From Chlamydoabsidia padenii (Eukaryota > Mucoromycota > Mucoromycetes > Mucorales > Cunninghamellaceae), in the NCBI GenBank assembly GCA_025330725.1, contig JAIWND010000002.1, positions 372,001 to 436,000 of the forward strand: 64,000 nucleotides of DNA, in the 5' to 3' direction. Under the pieces are notes generated by a model. It did no database searches and had not been told where the DNA came from. It worked only from the letters and a program-made list of their open reading frames with translations. Position 1 is the first letter of the stretch, and each line of letters opens with the position of its first letter. This document shows, piece after piece, positions 20,687 through 32,892 of the stretch. Position numbers and translations under genes: made by a program.

Positions 20687-22713
20687 CTAGGTTTCCTTTT
20701 TTGTCACAGAGGTTGGAGGGGTGTCAAGTGAGGTAGGTGGTTTCTTTGCCGTATATATTTTCCAAGTGACACTACTGTTGTAATCTTCGAATTCATCCAT
20801 TGCTTCAGAACAGATCCGGTTATATTCATGTTGTGTGATTCCAGTTTCAGCAAGCCAGTATCGTTGGACAGATTTGAAGAGTGCCTTGATTTGCTCTTTA
20901 TATAGAAAACCATGTTGCTTTTTGACTATTATGTAAAAAAGAAGAAGAGTGAGTTACGTATAATGATATATCCATGTTATCCTTTTGACTTACCAGGGTC
21001 ATTGGACCATTCACCAATAGGAATGTCATATACCATGACATTGACTTGATCAAATCCCGCAGATAGTAATTTTTGTTCCATGACTTGATTGTAGTCGGTT
21101 TGCACACCTAATCCATCAGCAGCTATTCGATACCATTCATTAATCATCGCCAATACAGGTCCAGGGTTCTTGAATACAATATCTTTTTTTTTTTTTTTTT
21201 TTCAAGTATAATGGTCGATTAATTATTAATTCTGCCCCCGCCGCCCCTTCTTGCTTACATTTACCTTGTTCCACTAATTGAATCATTCCACCAACTTTAA
21301 GAATCCGATGGAATTCATTTAATAGTTTCCCCCAATGATCAGAAGGAATAAAAAGAGCAGCTTCACGTTGATGAATAAAATCAAAATGATTGTCTTCAAA
21401 AGGTAAAGGTTTTAGTATATCGCCATACATAAAAATGATATTCTTGTTGTTGTTGTTTGATGGAGACATGGAGGAGGAGGAGGAGGAGGATGTTACCCAA
21501 GGCCCTGAATGTTGATCAGGTAAATTAATATCAATTCCGACGACATCACTATTACGGTATTGTTGACTTGTTTCCCATGTCCATAGTCCAATTCCACAGG
21601 CGCTATCTAGTATTTGTCGAGGAGGTGGATCCAATTCAGGGATGATGTTTTTACCAAAGACCTGTTTGAGGACATAATGCTATGTAAAGAAAAAAGGTAG
21701 TTTAGTTGTATCATCACCCTACATAAAACACCTTTTGTTTATGCTTTTCCCACACTTTTTCTTCTTGATTACCTGACGCATTTGTCTATAAAGAAGAAAA
21801 TATTAGAATCATATCACTTGTCTCGGGATTCCTTTTTTTTTTTTTTCTTATTGGTATAATACCTATTATATTCCTTTTCATGACCATAATCATACATTCT
21901 ATCCAATGTCTGCTGCTGCTGTTGATCTGAAGATGAGTGTGAGGTAGTTGGATCAGTCATATTGAGAGAAGTATCGAATACAATAGGATTGCCATGTCTA
22001 GTCGATCTGGTATTCGTCGTTCCATACTTGTTGTGTATTGATGGATCCTTATTATCATTACTAGTAGAGAGTCGTCGAGTTAATAAATGAGCTTGAGTGG
22101 GTGTTGGGTGCATAGAATTAGAAGATCCTATTGAGCTGGCATAGATTCCTGATCGAGACAAAGATGGATTGCTTCGAATGTCATCGTCTTCGCTTGTCAT
22201 ACCAGATATCGCACTCGTCGCATCGTAATCTTGTTGCTTCAATTGAACGCCACTTTTTTGTCGATGGATACTGAATCGCCGGTTACTTTGTTTGTCAGTA
22301 GGATGATCGTTTCGTCTATTGTTATTGGTATCGTTTTTACTGTTACTTCGTCGTAAATGCCGAGAGACGGAAGCCAATGAAGATAAGGGTGTAACTTGAT
22401 CAGAGAGTACTACTTGATGCCGTACAGGATTTACAGGATGACTGGCTGTTGATTGCTGTTGTTGCTGTGGTGGTGATGGTGAATTCGATCGTTTGTAGAA
22501 TGGACTGTACTTTGGTTTATTGGTGTCATTAGTTTCTTCATTAATAAAGTCGATAGACTGTTGTTGGTATGCTGGAGTTGATATAGATGACGTTAAGACT
22601 TTCTTCAAGTGAAGACTGGTTGAGCTTGTTGAAGTGGTATTCGTCAAAGTGTTGATTTTTCGTCGCCGTCGTTTTTCCCCATTACTGGAATCTTTACTTT
22701 GGTGTGAGCCCAT
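20687..22713 (-). CDS. SAM-dependent methyltransferase with myristoylation-type N-terminus
   Basis: Exons 22713-21863, 21785-21773 (13-nt microexon), 21679-21265, 21182-20994, 20925-20687; 568 residues. The first ~285 residues are disordered and Ser/Asn/Gln-rich. It starts MGSHQSK, which fits the N-myristoylation pattern (Gly2, Ser6, Lys7), followed by an Arg/Lys-rich patch, so membrane attachment is plausible. The core has QMRQHYVLKQVFGKNIIPEL, then motif I ILDSACGIGLWTWE, VVGIDINLPDQ, NIIFMYGDILKPLPF, FDFIHQREAALFIP and FHRILKVGGMIQLVEQ. This is the typical Mucorales methyltransferase layout. It is related to the gene at 2794-4743 but its tail is unrelated. The substrate is unknown. Confidence 0.87.
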
Positions 22714-24179
22714 TGGTTGTTGTTGTTGTTGTTGTTACTGGAATATGTTTTATATTACTGTTCTATGGTTCTCCACAGTAAAAGTGATAACAATAATGGG
22801 TTTTCTATTGTTGAATGGGAGAGACAAAGAAAGTAACCCGGAAAAAGAATGTGAGAGTTTTTATTTTCTTTTTTCTTTCTTTCGGGGTTTTAACATCAGT
22901 ACCACAACGATTGGCCCACAAAAGCTGGTGTTGCAAAACAGCACTATGTTTAATCGGCGCCCGAATAGATGCATTAACCATACCAGCTTTGTTTCAAAAA
23001 CATCAGCATCCCTCGGTTCTATGCTACTTTGCACAACATCTATAGACAAGATGAATTCAATCACAGATTTTTACAGTATCAAGTCGAGTGATGGGTTTTT
23101 TTTTTATTATGAAAGGGGACCATACATACTACATCTATTAGATCTAAACTAAACTATATCCAAAAAGGAACTAAACAATCTACAAAACTTAAAAGTGTTA
23201 GTTGTTCCAGGGCCAGTTTTTGCATCACCACCATGATCGGATCACTTGATTTTGTAGAGTAAGCTTTTAACCAGAGATCGGTTTCACCAGAGTACGAGGT
23301 AATAGCAGGTCAGCTCCATCAATGTCCGCTTTGGCCATCCACTTCAAATCCGTAGGACAAGACCACCAATCAAGCAAGAGCACTGGTTCCCCTTATCACC
23401 TTCCACACAATCTCATCAGAGAAGTGAGACACATCGGAGCTTCGGTCCCTGTTCTCGTTGTTTCTAAAGTATCTATAGGTGTTAGTGAAAGGAGTTGACT
23501 TGTGTGGGGGATAATTGAGTGTTGAATCCAGGAATAAATGTAGTCGGAGTGTTGGATCTTCCGGTCATTCAAGTAGGAAAAGAAGAAAAAGAGAAGGAAA
23601 AGGCGGGATTTGAATTATCTTTCCAGGAGAACTTCAAAAGGGAGAGTGTTTCCCCGAAGACAAACATCATCTGATAGCATAGAATATAACTGGTTTGGCA
23701 TGATCAACTGTAATGCAAAGTCAATAGTGCTATCTTGTTTCTTACTTTAGCATGGTATGCCCTTTCATTTATCCTTGGTTGGAACACTGGAAAATGACTC
23801 CAGTCATTCAATGTCATGTCTTCATCAGTGCATACTAAGAAAAGAAGAGAAGAACCATCTCAAGTTGATAAAGTTACACATGATAATAATGCACTCTCCT
23901 TCAGCCCGTGGATAAATAAATAAAAAGGGGGAAAAGAAAAAAAATACCTCTCCACGAAGTTACCTTTCTCCATCCAGGCGCTGAGCATATTCCAAATACG
24001 GAAATCTCAAAAAAAAAAAAAAAAAAAGGCTATTGGCTATAAATTTATACCTTCACACCCATTTCTCTTCTTTTTTTTTTTTTTCTTTTTTTCTTTCTTT
24101 TGAATCTTACACCACTCCTGACATTACTACTCGCCCATTTGCTTTTTAGTCTAACACATCACATCACTCCAACATTGTC
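22714..24179. other. Long shared upstream region of divergent genes
   Basis: Lies between the divergent methyltransferase and C2H2 factor genes. It contains a CGGGGTTTTAA copy near 22883, a perfect CGGGATTTGAAT at 23604-23615, a (T)n/(A)n-rich stretch near 24005-24100, and on the minus strand at about 23280-23480 short coding-like pieces broken by stops (see findings). No intact gene. Confidence 0.45.
23604..23615 (+). promoter_or_regulatory. CGGGATTTGAAT element
   Basis: A perfect copy, 564 bp upstream of the C2H2 factor ATG at 24180. It is farther away than in other genes, so a long 5' leader or a separate transcript is possible. Confidence 0.4.
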
Positions 24180-24973
24180 ATGCCTTGTCTTGATGCTTGC
24201 TTTACAGGTTATTCGGTGAAATCTCAAACAGATCTCTCTCAAGCTTCATTTGACTTTGAATCACTCAATCATGGTCTTGGTGCGATTGCCCTTCCTTCAA
24301 CTACTCCATCTCAGCAAGGATCGAATCAACCATCTCGAATGACAATGAATGGTAATGATATAACCCAATAAACAAGATAAAACTGAATTTTATATATACA
24401 TTAGGTATATCATCATTTGGATCCTTCTCCTCAGCTGCCGAATCTCTAGTGAATGATAAGGACTTATCTTCTCATACCATGATGCAACAAGACTTTTGTA
24501 TAGTGGGGGATCCAGTATTACTACCACTAGAAAATTCCTGTGATTCCGACTTTTCATTCTGCTCAACACCAGCTTCTCCTCAAGTCTCTCCTCGTCCTAC
24601 CACTTCTATAAAAGCAGAATCCCTTATCGACTCTTCTTTTTATTATGAATCAACAATAACCAGCCACACCGAGTCAATGGATCAGCTATTTACACCATCT
24701 ACTTGTGGTGATACGATCTCTCAACCTCCTTCCACCAAACCATTGCGACGTCGGGAATACAAGTGTCCTTACTGTGGACGGAAAAGCAATCGATCAAACA
24801 ACATGAAGGAACATATCTTGACTCACGACCCAAATCGTCCGAAAAACTTTTATTGTACGGTTTGTCCCAAAAGGTTTGCTCGGAAACATGATTTGAAACG
24901 TCATCATCAATCTCATGAACGAAGTATCAAGAAAACAATGTCTACCTGTGGTATGGTCTTCTGCTTGGATTAG
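24180..24973 (+). CDS. Two-finger C2H2 transcription factor (paralogue 1)
   Basis: Exons 24180-24351 and 24405-24973 give 246 residues. The N-terminal ~175 residues are Ser/Thr/Pro-rich and disordered. The C-terminus holds two adjacent C2H2 fingers: CPYCGRKSNRSNNMKEHILTH (C-x2-C-x12-H-x3-H), the linker DPNRPKNFY, and CTVCPKRFARKHDLKRHHQSH. The basic RRRE before finger 1 may help nuclear import. The protein ends soon after finger 2. The gene at 45993-46992 encodes the same finger block, with the same intron placed early in the gene, so the two are paralogues. The binding site and targets are unknown. Confidence 0.9.
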
Positions 24974-25342
24974 AATTATGTAAATTATCCCCTTAACCAC
25001 CTAGTCATTTGTATACATCTTTTACTTTTTTACACTTTATGTACATTTATAATCTATCATAATAAAGAATTTGTGTTTGTCTTCATATTATAAAACTAAA
25101 AACAATCCAGAACACATCATGTAGTTTGGAGGTGGTTAGTCAATAAAGTGATTTGCATGAACGGCGGGGTTTACCTCCACGAATGTTACCAATCGGGATT
25201 TCAATTTCGTAAAAATCATGCATTAATAGACAGTTTATATGATAAAATAGTTTTTTTTTTTTTTAATGATACAATTGTAAAACATGATACTAAAAATGGG
25301 AGTATAAATGAGGTGGTGAAGAATGCTATAGATCTACGGTGA
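24974..25342. other. Convergent intergenic region with a stray element
   Basis: Between the 3' ends of the C2H2 factor and KRI1. It contains CGGGATTTCAAT at 25194-25205 although no gene starts here. Confidence 0.5.
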
Positions 25343-27487
25343 TTAATGTTTGGACTTGAGTTTCTTGGAGATATGATGTCGAAGTTCCCGGAGTTTGGCT
25401 TTCTTGTTCTTGCGGAAGGTATTCATTTCGCTTTGTCGTTGTGTTTCATTTCGATATCTATTAAAAGAAGAAGATGAAGAAAGTCAATGATTAGTAAATT
25501 GCCATTATTATGTTGATTTGTATACTACTTACGGTGCCAGAGTTCGGATACTAAGGAACTTGTTTAATTCTTTATCATCCGCCATCAAAATTTCAACAGG
25601 AGTCAGGCCAAAGTCTTCAGGCTCAGTTTGAGTATATTTGAATCGAGTAGGAAGATCACCACCAACCACATCTTCAAAGTCAAGTGCATAATATTCATCC
25701 ATAAGCTTGTTGTATTCCGCATCTTTGCCCTTCTTTGATGGTGTGGTTAAAGAAGTATCATCGCCTTGTACCACTTGTTTACCCTTCTTTTTCTTTTTAG
25801 ATTGTTCATACTTTTCGCCACCAGGTAAATAATCCGCATCCATCATCAAATCATCATCATCATCATTGTTGTTGTTGTTTCCACCCACGTATTCTTCATC
25901 TTGATCAAATCCATCATCTAGGTCGTCATCGAATACCGGCTTTTCAGTGTCATCACCTTGGTAATAATCATTGTTGAAGATGTTGGCCATTTGTTCATCG
26001 TATTTTTCAGGATCAAAGTCGCCTTCGAGGTCGATATTTTCAAAGCCAGTAACATCAGTACCAGTGATCTTTTGGATTTCAACAAGACGATTATGGATTT
26101 CCTTTTGCTTTTCATTCTTCATTCGTTTAAGTTCTTCGGTCTTTTGTTCCATCAGAGCTTGTTTCTTGGCCTTGAGTCGTTCACGTCGTTGTTTTCGTTT
26201 ACTTTCTTTTCGTCGTACAGAGCCATCCACATCACGAGCGTAAGTAACAATATTAGCACCACCCCTACAACATAAAAAGAAGAAAAAAAAAAGATTTGAT
26301 TAGATCACATCCATTCCTCCCCACCTGTTTTACTTACTCTTCTTCAAAACGGAAGTTGTATTTGCTTTCAAAGCGATCCACATCATCCAGGTATTGTTCA
26401 TCCATATCCTTGTCCACATCAACAATTTCATTGTAAGTAGGATTCTGTTTGCCTTTTTTATCCACCCATCCACGATTCAAAACATAACTATATAAAATAT
26501 TGTTAATAAAAAGCATGTAAGTATCATTTTAATACTTACTTCATCAAAAAGGCATCATCAGCATTTACATTAGGATTCTCTTTAAAGTTTTCCCAATCTT
26601 CATAAGCCTTGGATGAAGCTTCGTCGTCCTATAGTAAATAAACAAGATTAGTTTATACTTGTATTCATTTTCCAATTAAATCAAGTCTACATTACCTTGA
26701 GATTACTGAGTAAAAAGTTTCGATAATCATCTTCTTCAGCATCAATTTCAGTTTTCGATTTGTCCCGTTTTACCAAAAATCCATCATCATCATCATCATC
26801 ACTATCATCTTGTCGTGCCCGTTTCTGACCAATATTGTCGTTATCGTCATCATCATTATCATCATCGCCCTGTTGAGCAGCCAATTGGAACGCCTTTTTC
26901 AACTGAGCCTGTTCCTCCACATGAGTTAAATCATTGTTGTTGTTGTTGTTGTTGTCTTCTTCTTCTTCTTTAACATATCCACCATCTTCTAACAACAGTT
27001 TACGTTCATAATCCTTGAGTGTCATCTTTTTATCTTGTTTTTTTAAATTAGCTTGTTGTTCTTCCCAGTGTTGTTTGGACGCCTTGAATTGTTCGTCGGT
27101 AAAAAACTTCTTTTCAGAGTTATAAACATCAGGTGCTTTGGATTTAATGGCAGCAATCGTCTTGAAGATTTGAGTGTCGATGGCAGGTGTTAATAAGGCA
27201 GCTTCTTCGTCTTCTTCTTCGTCGGATTCGTCCATGGATTCTTCATCGGATTCGTCTTCTTCATCATTATCTGATCCAAGTAGTTCGTTTTCTTTGGCCA
27301 CCTCTATGTAGTTTATCACGAGTTAGTATATATGTTTGTAGTACATGCAGTGTTTTTTTTTTTTGTTACCTTGTTCATATTCCACAAGAAGTGCAGGCTT
27401 GACGTATTCATCAACATCAGAGTCTCTTTCACGGATTTGGACTTGAATACTTTCTTCGCTATCGGAAGAGGAGGAAGAGGATGACAT
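25343..27487 (-). CDS. KRI1: Ribosome biogenesis protein Kri1
   Basis: A nucleolar protein needed for 40S subunit assembly; it binds Krr1 in yeast. Six exons: 27487-27370, 27303-26696, 26628-26540, 26487-26338, 26264-25533, 25457-25343; 603 residues. It shows the acidic N-terminus (runs of Ser, Asp and Glu), the Kri1 core LNRGWVDKKGKQNPTYNEIV, RFESKYNFRFEEEGGANIVT and ARDVDGSVRRKESKRKQRRE, a Lys-rich coiled coil, then DEYYALDFEDVVGGDLPTRF and KYTQTEPEDFGLTPVEIL (C-terminal Kri1 domain), ending in a basic tail. The length and domain order match the family. A perfect promoter element is 81 bp upstream. Confidence 0.95.
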
Positions 27488-29330
27488 GATCGTAAATGAA
27501 ATTGTAATTGGGAAAAGAAAAAGGAATATTCGCACATCAAATAATTTTTTCTGTGGCTGAACACAATCGGGATTTGAACTTTTGGTCTATTTCAGCAGGA
27601 TCGCATTTCTACTTTTCTCTTTTCACACCCAGTAATCTTTTAATAACATTGACTAGTCATACAGTGACTGAAGGTCATTATGATACTTTGTCTCTTTTAT
27701 ATTTTTCCTACCATCATACTAGTGGCTATCAGGGGACAATCAAGGTTTACAGCAACAAGGCTATATTGAGACGTCTGTTTAACTACAACATTACTCTAAT
27801 AAAAACATCCTTGGCATGACTTGATAGTACCTGATTATTCTATTATGAACTCATCTTGAAAGGTAAATTGCATGACTCTTGTCCACATTGGCTCATTACT
27901 AATTACTCTTGTTATCTAAGTGGGGGGGGATATCTTTGTGGATATATTAATGGGATCGAAACTAAAAAGTTGATACGAACAACAACAGCTTTCTCTTTCT
28001 CTCTGCACTGCCAAACTGTAATAACGCCTACTCGAATTGAATATCCATCTGGCTTTTGTGGGCTTATCAACTATATTCGGATGGCGGACCGATACTTCCG
28101 CGGGATCATATCCCCTGCCTTTTGTGCAAGTTGACTAATCTGATTATATTTCCACCCAACTAGGCATTCACTGTACGGGGGTTGGGACGACTACTTGGGA
28201 AGGGGGCGACGATGATTCAATAAAGTCTAGAATGCTGGCGTTTTATGGAAGGATGCAATTATGTATCGGGATCAACTTTATATATATATATATATATATC
28301 AGTGCAGGGGGATTCAGGTAAGATAGAACAAGTGATGATGATATATTGATGATATGTTTTTTGTTTATGTACTTTTTATAGGAACGACTTGCAAAAGCGA
28401 TCAAGGCAGACGGGGGCGTTGTGTCTTTTCATTCTTCTTAAATTGGGATGAGTAGGCGGACTTTATAAACTATGCATGATGTGTGGTTTTTATTTTTGGG
28501 TAGAAGGAGTTATATACTTTGCTTTACTCCCTTTTGGTTGGCATAAACTTTATATCTTTTTAATCACACACATGTATTCATTCTTCCTTATATAAATAAT
28601 ATTATTATTGACATTATCCTCATTATACCTTCTTATAGTATATAGTATATATAATGATTTAATAAATAAAGACGTCGGATGTGATCAATGAAGTATGTAT
28701 GTATATAAAATAAAAATAAAAAAGGACAAAGAAGGATCGAGAAAACGGAGATTAGATGTGAACGTAGTCTATTTCCCTAAAAGTAAGAGCACAGTATGTA
28801 GTATGATATGATATGGGTAAATACTTATGGTAAAAAGGAGGAACGGAATTAGAGTGAAATGTGACATATCAGATGTGATAAAGCAAAGTACTGAGTATGG
28901 GGACCTTGACTAGTCTTACATGGTTCCGCAAAACAAGGTCATCATCAAAATGTTAACCACTATGTGTTCATGTGATACAATCTTGTCAAAATGGCTTCTG
29001 CATACCCGTTTACCATAACTTGCATAATAAGTCCAAACAAGGAGAAAAATAAAGAGTCGACCTGGACGGGGATTGAATATTTCCTCTCATGTGATTGGAT
29101 GGGTCCCTTGCTTTGGTGCGCGCGTGTGCGCTCCTCAAAAATTTGAATTTAAAAATGACCCACCTTCTTTTTATCTTTTTCATCCCTTTCTTTTGCTTTC
29201 TTTTTACTTTTTTTTTTTTTTTTACTTTTTTTTATATTACTCTTACCTATATTGTGTTTTCACAACAAACGAATTTGATCTATTATAACTAGTACTCATC
29301 ATCTTATATAAATTACCCATACGACGGATA
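27488..29330. other. Long intergenic with possible decayed multi-exon ORF
   Basis: Holds the KRI1 promoter element (27568-27579) and, near the right end, CGGGGATTGAAT (29067-29078) for the kinase. Between about 27856 and 28440 there are coding-like fragments bounded by good splice signals (see findings). An (AT)n run lies near 28281-28299. The rest is AT-rich without support for a gene. Confidence 0.45.
27568..27579 (+). promoter_or_regulatory. CGGGATTTGAAC promoter element
   Basis: 81 bp upstream of the KRI1 ATG. Confidence 0.5.
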
Positions 29331-32107
29331 ATGGCATTCATGACTTACCTCGCCCGTCGAACGAAACAATTTGCAACAGATACAGCTAAAGCGGCATCAC
29401 AGTACCAACAACATAAACACAGTACTAGTAATTCACTTCGACAAAAGAAAGATATTGGTGATTATTGGTTAGGCAAAACTATTGGACGTGGTGCTTCAGG
29501 TAAACCCCTCCTCCTTCTCTTTTTTTTTTTTCTTTCAAAAAAACAAAACAAAAACGTATTCACTTTATAAATGATTTCTTTTTATTTTTTTGCATCTACA
29601 TTTCAAAGGACGTGTCAAATTGGGATACCATAAACATACTGGTGAAAAGGTTGCGATTAAAATGATTGCACGAAGTCATTTATTATCCTCAACTGCCACA
29701 GCTAAATCCGTCCAACGAGAACTCGCCGTCCTTCAACTTCTTCATCACCCACACCTCGTCGAACTCAAACAAGTCCTTCAAGATTCTTCTTATGTCTACT
29801 TTGTAATGGAATACCTTGAAGGTGGTGAACTATTCCAAATGTTGGCAGAAAAAGGAAAATTCAAGGAATCTGATGCTAAAAGCCTATTTTATCAAATGGT
29901 ATCTGGATTAGCTTGGTGCCATGCTCATTATATCTGGTAAAATGATAGAAAAGATCCCCAAAACATAATCTATACTAATCTCTTTCTCTCTCTTTTATTG
30001 ATATAGTCATCGGGATCTCAAGCCAGAAAATATACTTTTGGATAAATCAAAAAAATGGATCAAGATTGCTGATTTTGGAATGGCTGCTATGAACACTGGG
30101 CTTAAAACTAGTTGCGGGTAATGTAGAAGAATAACCTTCTTGACAAAACAAAAAAAAAAAAAAAAAAAAAAAAAAAAACATCCCTTTTTGATGATCATCA
30201 TCACTCACATCTTTATCATCATTATGTAGATCACCGCATTATGCCAGTCCAGAGATTGTAAAGGTAAGGATCATCAATACTTTTCCCCCTCCTCCTCCTC
30301 CTATTGACAATGAAGAATACTAATGCATTTTATCTATTTATCAGGGAAAGGCTTATGATGGTACTTGTACTGATGTTTGGTCACTTGGTGTTATCCTCTT
30401 TGCCTTATTATCGGGCCATCTACCTTTTGATGATGAAAATATGGGACGACTACTTGGCAAGATCAAGTCTGGAAAATATCGACCTTTATCAAACTCCTTG
30501 TCAAGTGAAGCAAGACATCTTGTCAAGAGAATGTTGGTGGTGGAACCTCATAATCGCATCACCGTAAGTCAATACATAAAATTTGGGGCAGAGGGGTAAT
30601 TCATTTTGGTAGAAAAAGGAGGTTGTTTTCTTACTGATGCAACTGCAGATTTGTTGTTTCTGGTTGATGCAGCTTTTAGTTGTTGATATTAAAATTGTTT
30701 CTTTTATTACTTTATATAGATGAATGAAATCTTATGCCATCCTTGGTTAACTTCCACTTCCACTCCGCATCTGACTTTGGCCGACCCAATGAATACCTGG
30801 ATTCTCGAAGCACCTATCATTAATCACTCTTTGGATTTGGAAGGTCACGTATGGGAAACACTCAAGGTTCTTTGGAAAGACTTGCGACAAGAAGACATCA
30901 TTCATGCATTAGCATCTAATGGGTAAATGGCATACCTTTTTTTTTTTTTTTAAGATTTGGAGGGGGTGGCAAATACTCATCACACTTATTCACATTACTC
31001 CTTTTCTATTTTTAGATCCAACTTGCAAAAACTTACATGTCTACTACTTCAACAACGGGCCAAACGTATAGATCAAGAAGAATGGAAACCAAATCATCAT
31101 GGTAGGTAGTTACCACTGCTATTTTTTTTTAAAAAAAAAAAAAAAAAAAAAGTTTTTAACTCGCTCGATCATCATGCTAAAATAGACTCCGATTCCCGAT
31201 ATTCATCAACAACATCGGTGCACCGTACATACTCTGTAGACGAAACTACTATTCATTCCCCGGCGGCGACAAACAAAACGATGCACAGTCGTCATGAAAG
31301 CGACGATGTAGGGTCAAAATGCAGTTTGGCCACACCTTATGATTCGTCCATTTCTAATGTCTCTTGCAGTCGAACCATCGATATGCCATCCACTCCCAAG
31401 AATGCTACCTTTGACCTGACTATGGAATCCAACTATTATTTAAAGAAGAAGCACTGGAACCGATGGTAAGTTTGATTATATGCAGTGGGGTTTGAAGTTG
31501 AATATGTGGTCTATATGTAAAAGGAATGCTTTTACCCAACGAAACTTTATTTTATGCATGAATCTCACTTCCCCTTGTTTTTTTTTGCTATTTTTAACTC
31601 ACTAGTGACGATGCATCGGGCTTTGAAAATGTTGATCCATGCATGAATCATCCTCAGCAACAAGGAAACGCACCATCATCATCATCCACTGCATTATCAT
31701 TTAGGTCACGATGGGTTTACCACCAACAACAATTGATTCTAACTTGTCAGCAAAATGAAATCATTTCTTCAAACCAACCATTCTCAAACACATTGGTGTC
31801 AGATGGCAACAACATTTGTTTGACATCTTTCCATGCAAATGGTGATATACAATCTAATTCTGAACTAGTCTCCTCGACGAAATGCCTGCCAACAACCTAC
31901 AATCTTATGGAACAATTGAATCGTCAGCATTCTTTTGCCGGTACTCATAAATCATCTCCTTCATTGTCTTCGGTTATTCAACACTGGTGGCCCTTAACTT
32001 TGGTCTCGACTACTACTCCCGATGAACCTTCTACTGGTTGGTGGTCAAAAACCTTGGATTACGTCCTTCAACCTTGGAACAAGAAAAAACCAAATGTAAG
32101 TGACCCG

Positions 32108-32145
<38 letters not shown>

Positions 32146-32629
32146 GAGACTTATTGTATTAATCCCCCTCCTTTTTTTTCTTTACCATATTAGATTATTA
32201 CCTTTGACTGTCATGGGAAACATGAATGTGAAGTGGCTGGCAAGATCCACCAAGTACTCAAAGAACAATTGAATGGTAGACTTAATGGCAGGGTATATCC
32301 CAATAATCAAATTGTATGGTCCGGCACCTTCAAATCTGGCGCATCTACAACCTCTCTTGATGAAAAACAAGCAACTCAATCTGCCTCTTCAAGATTATGG
32401 TTCCTTTGTCAAATGGTCCATCAGCATGGGCGACATTTCAAAGTGAATCTCGTGTACTTGCAAGGTAAGGAAGTAACAGCTGAATAATGATGATGATCGA
32501 TACTAATTTCTTATTTATATATCTCTAGGTGATATGACTTATTGGAACCAAGGTACCGATAAACTGATCTCCACTTTGACTCATTATGAACAAGAAGCAA
32601 CCAAGGTCATGGTGGCTAATGGATGGTGA
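29331..32629 (+). CDS. BRSK/Nim1-type Ser/Thr protein kinase with KA1-like end
   Basis: Eleven exons: 29331-29499, 29609-29936, 30007-30117, 30230-30263, 30345-30563, 30720-30922, 31016-31101, 31186-31465, 31606-32095, 32194-32464, 32529-32629; 763 residues. Kinase motifs: [16 protein letters not shown] (P-loop), EKVAIKMI (Lys), [30 protein letters not shown] (activation loop with the Thr that LKB1/Elm1-type kinases phosphorylate), and [21 protein letters not shown] helical UBA-like part and a Ser-rich linker follow. The C-terminal ~120 residues ([52 protein letters not shown]) resemble a membrane-binding KA1 domain. In fungi this group (Gin4, Hsl1, Kcc4, Cdr2) controls septins and entry into mitosis. 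The intron before 32194 holds 37 A in a row. Confidence 0.9.
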
Positions 32630-32892
32630 ATCCTACTACATATACTGATGTTATCACCCTATATAGTTTAATTCTTTGTAAAGTAGCTTTATTATATACA
32701 CATACTTTTATACCTCATACTACACTTTAATCATCACATAATAAGACTTAGATACCCCCTTCCCCATACCATCTACTTTTGAATTAAAAAATCAGTTTTA
32801 AACGCCGATTGAAAAATTAATCCTGAAGCTTTTTTTTTTTGTTTGCTGTAGTCCCTTTTTTTTTTCCCTTCACTTCTTTCTTTTTATAACTT

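Noticed and set aside
22634..23152. 172-codon plus ORF upstream of the methyltransferase
   Set aside because: Starts antisense to the methyltransferase N-terminus with poly-Cys/Phe from repeats; no domain, no splice or promoter support.
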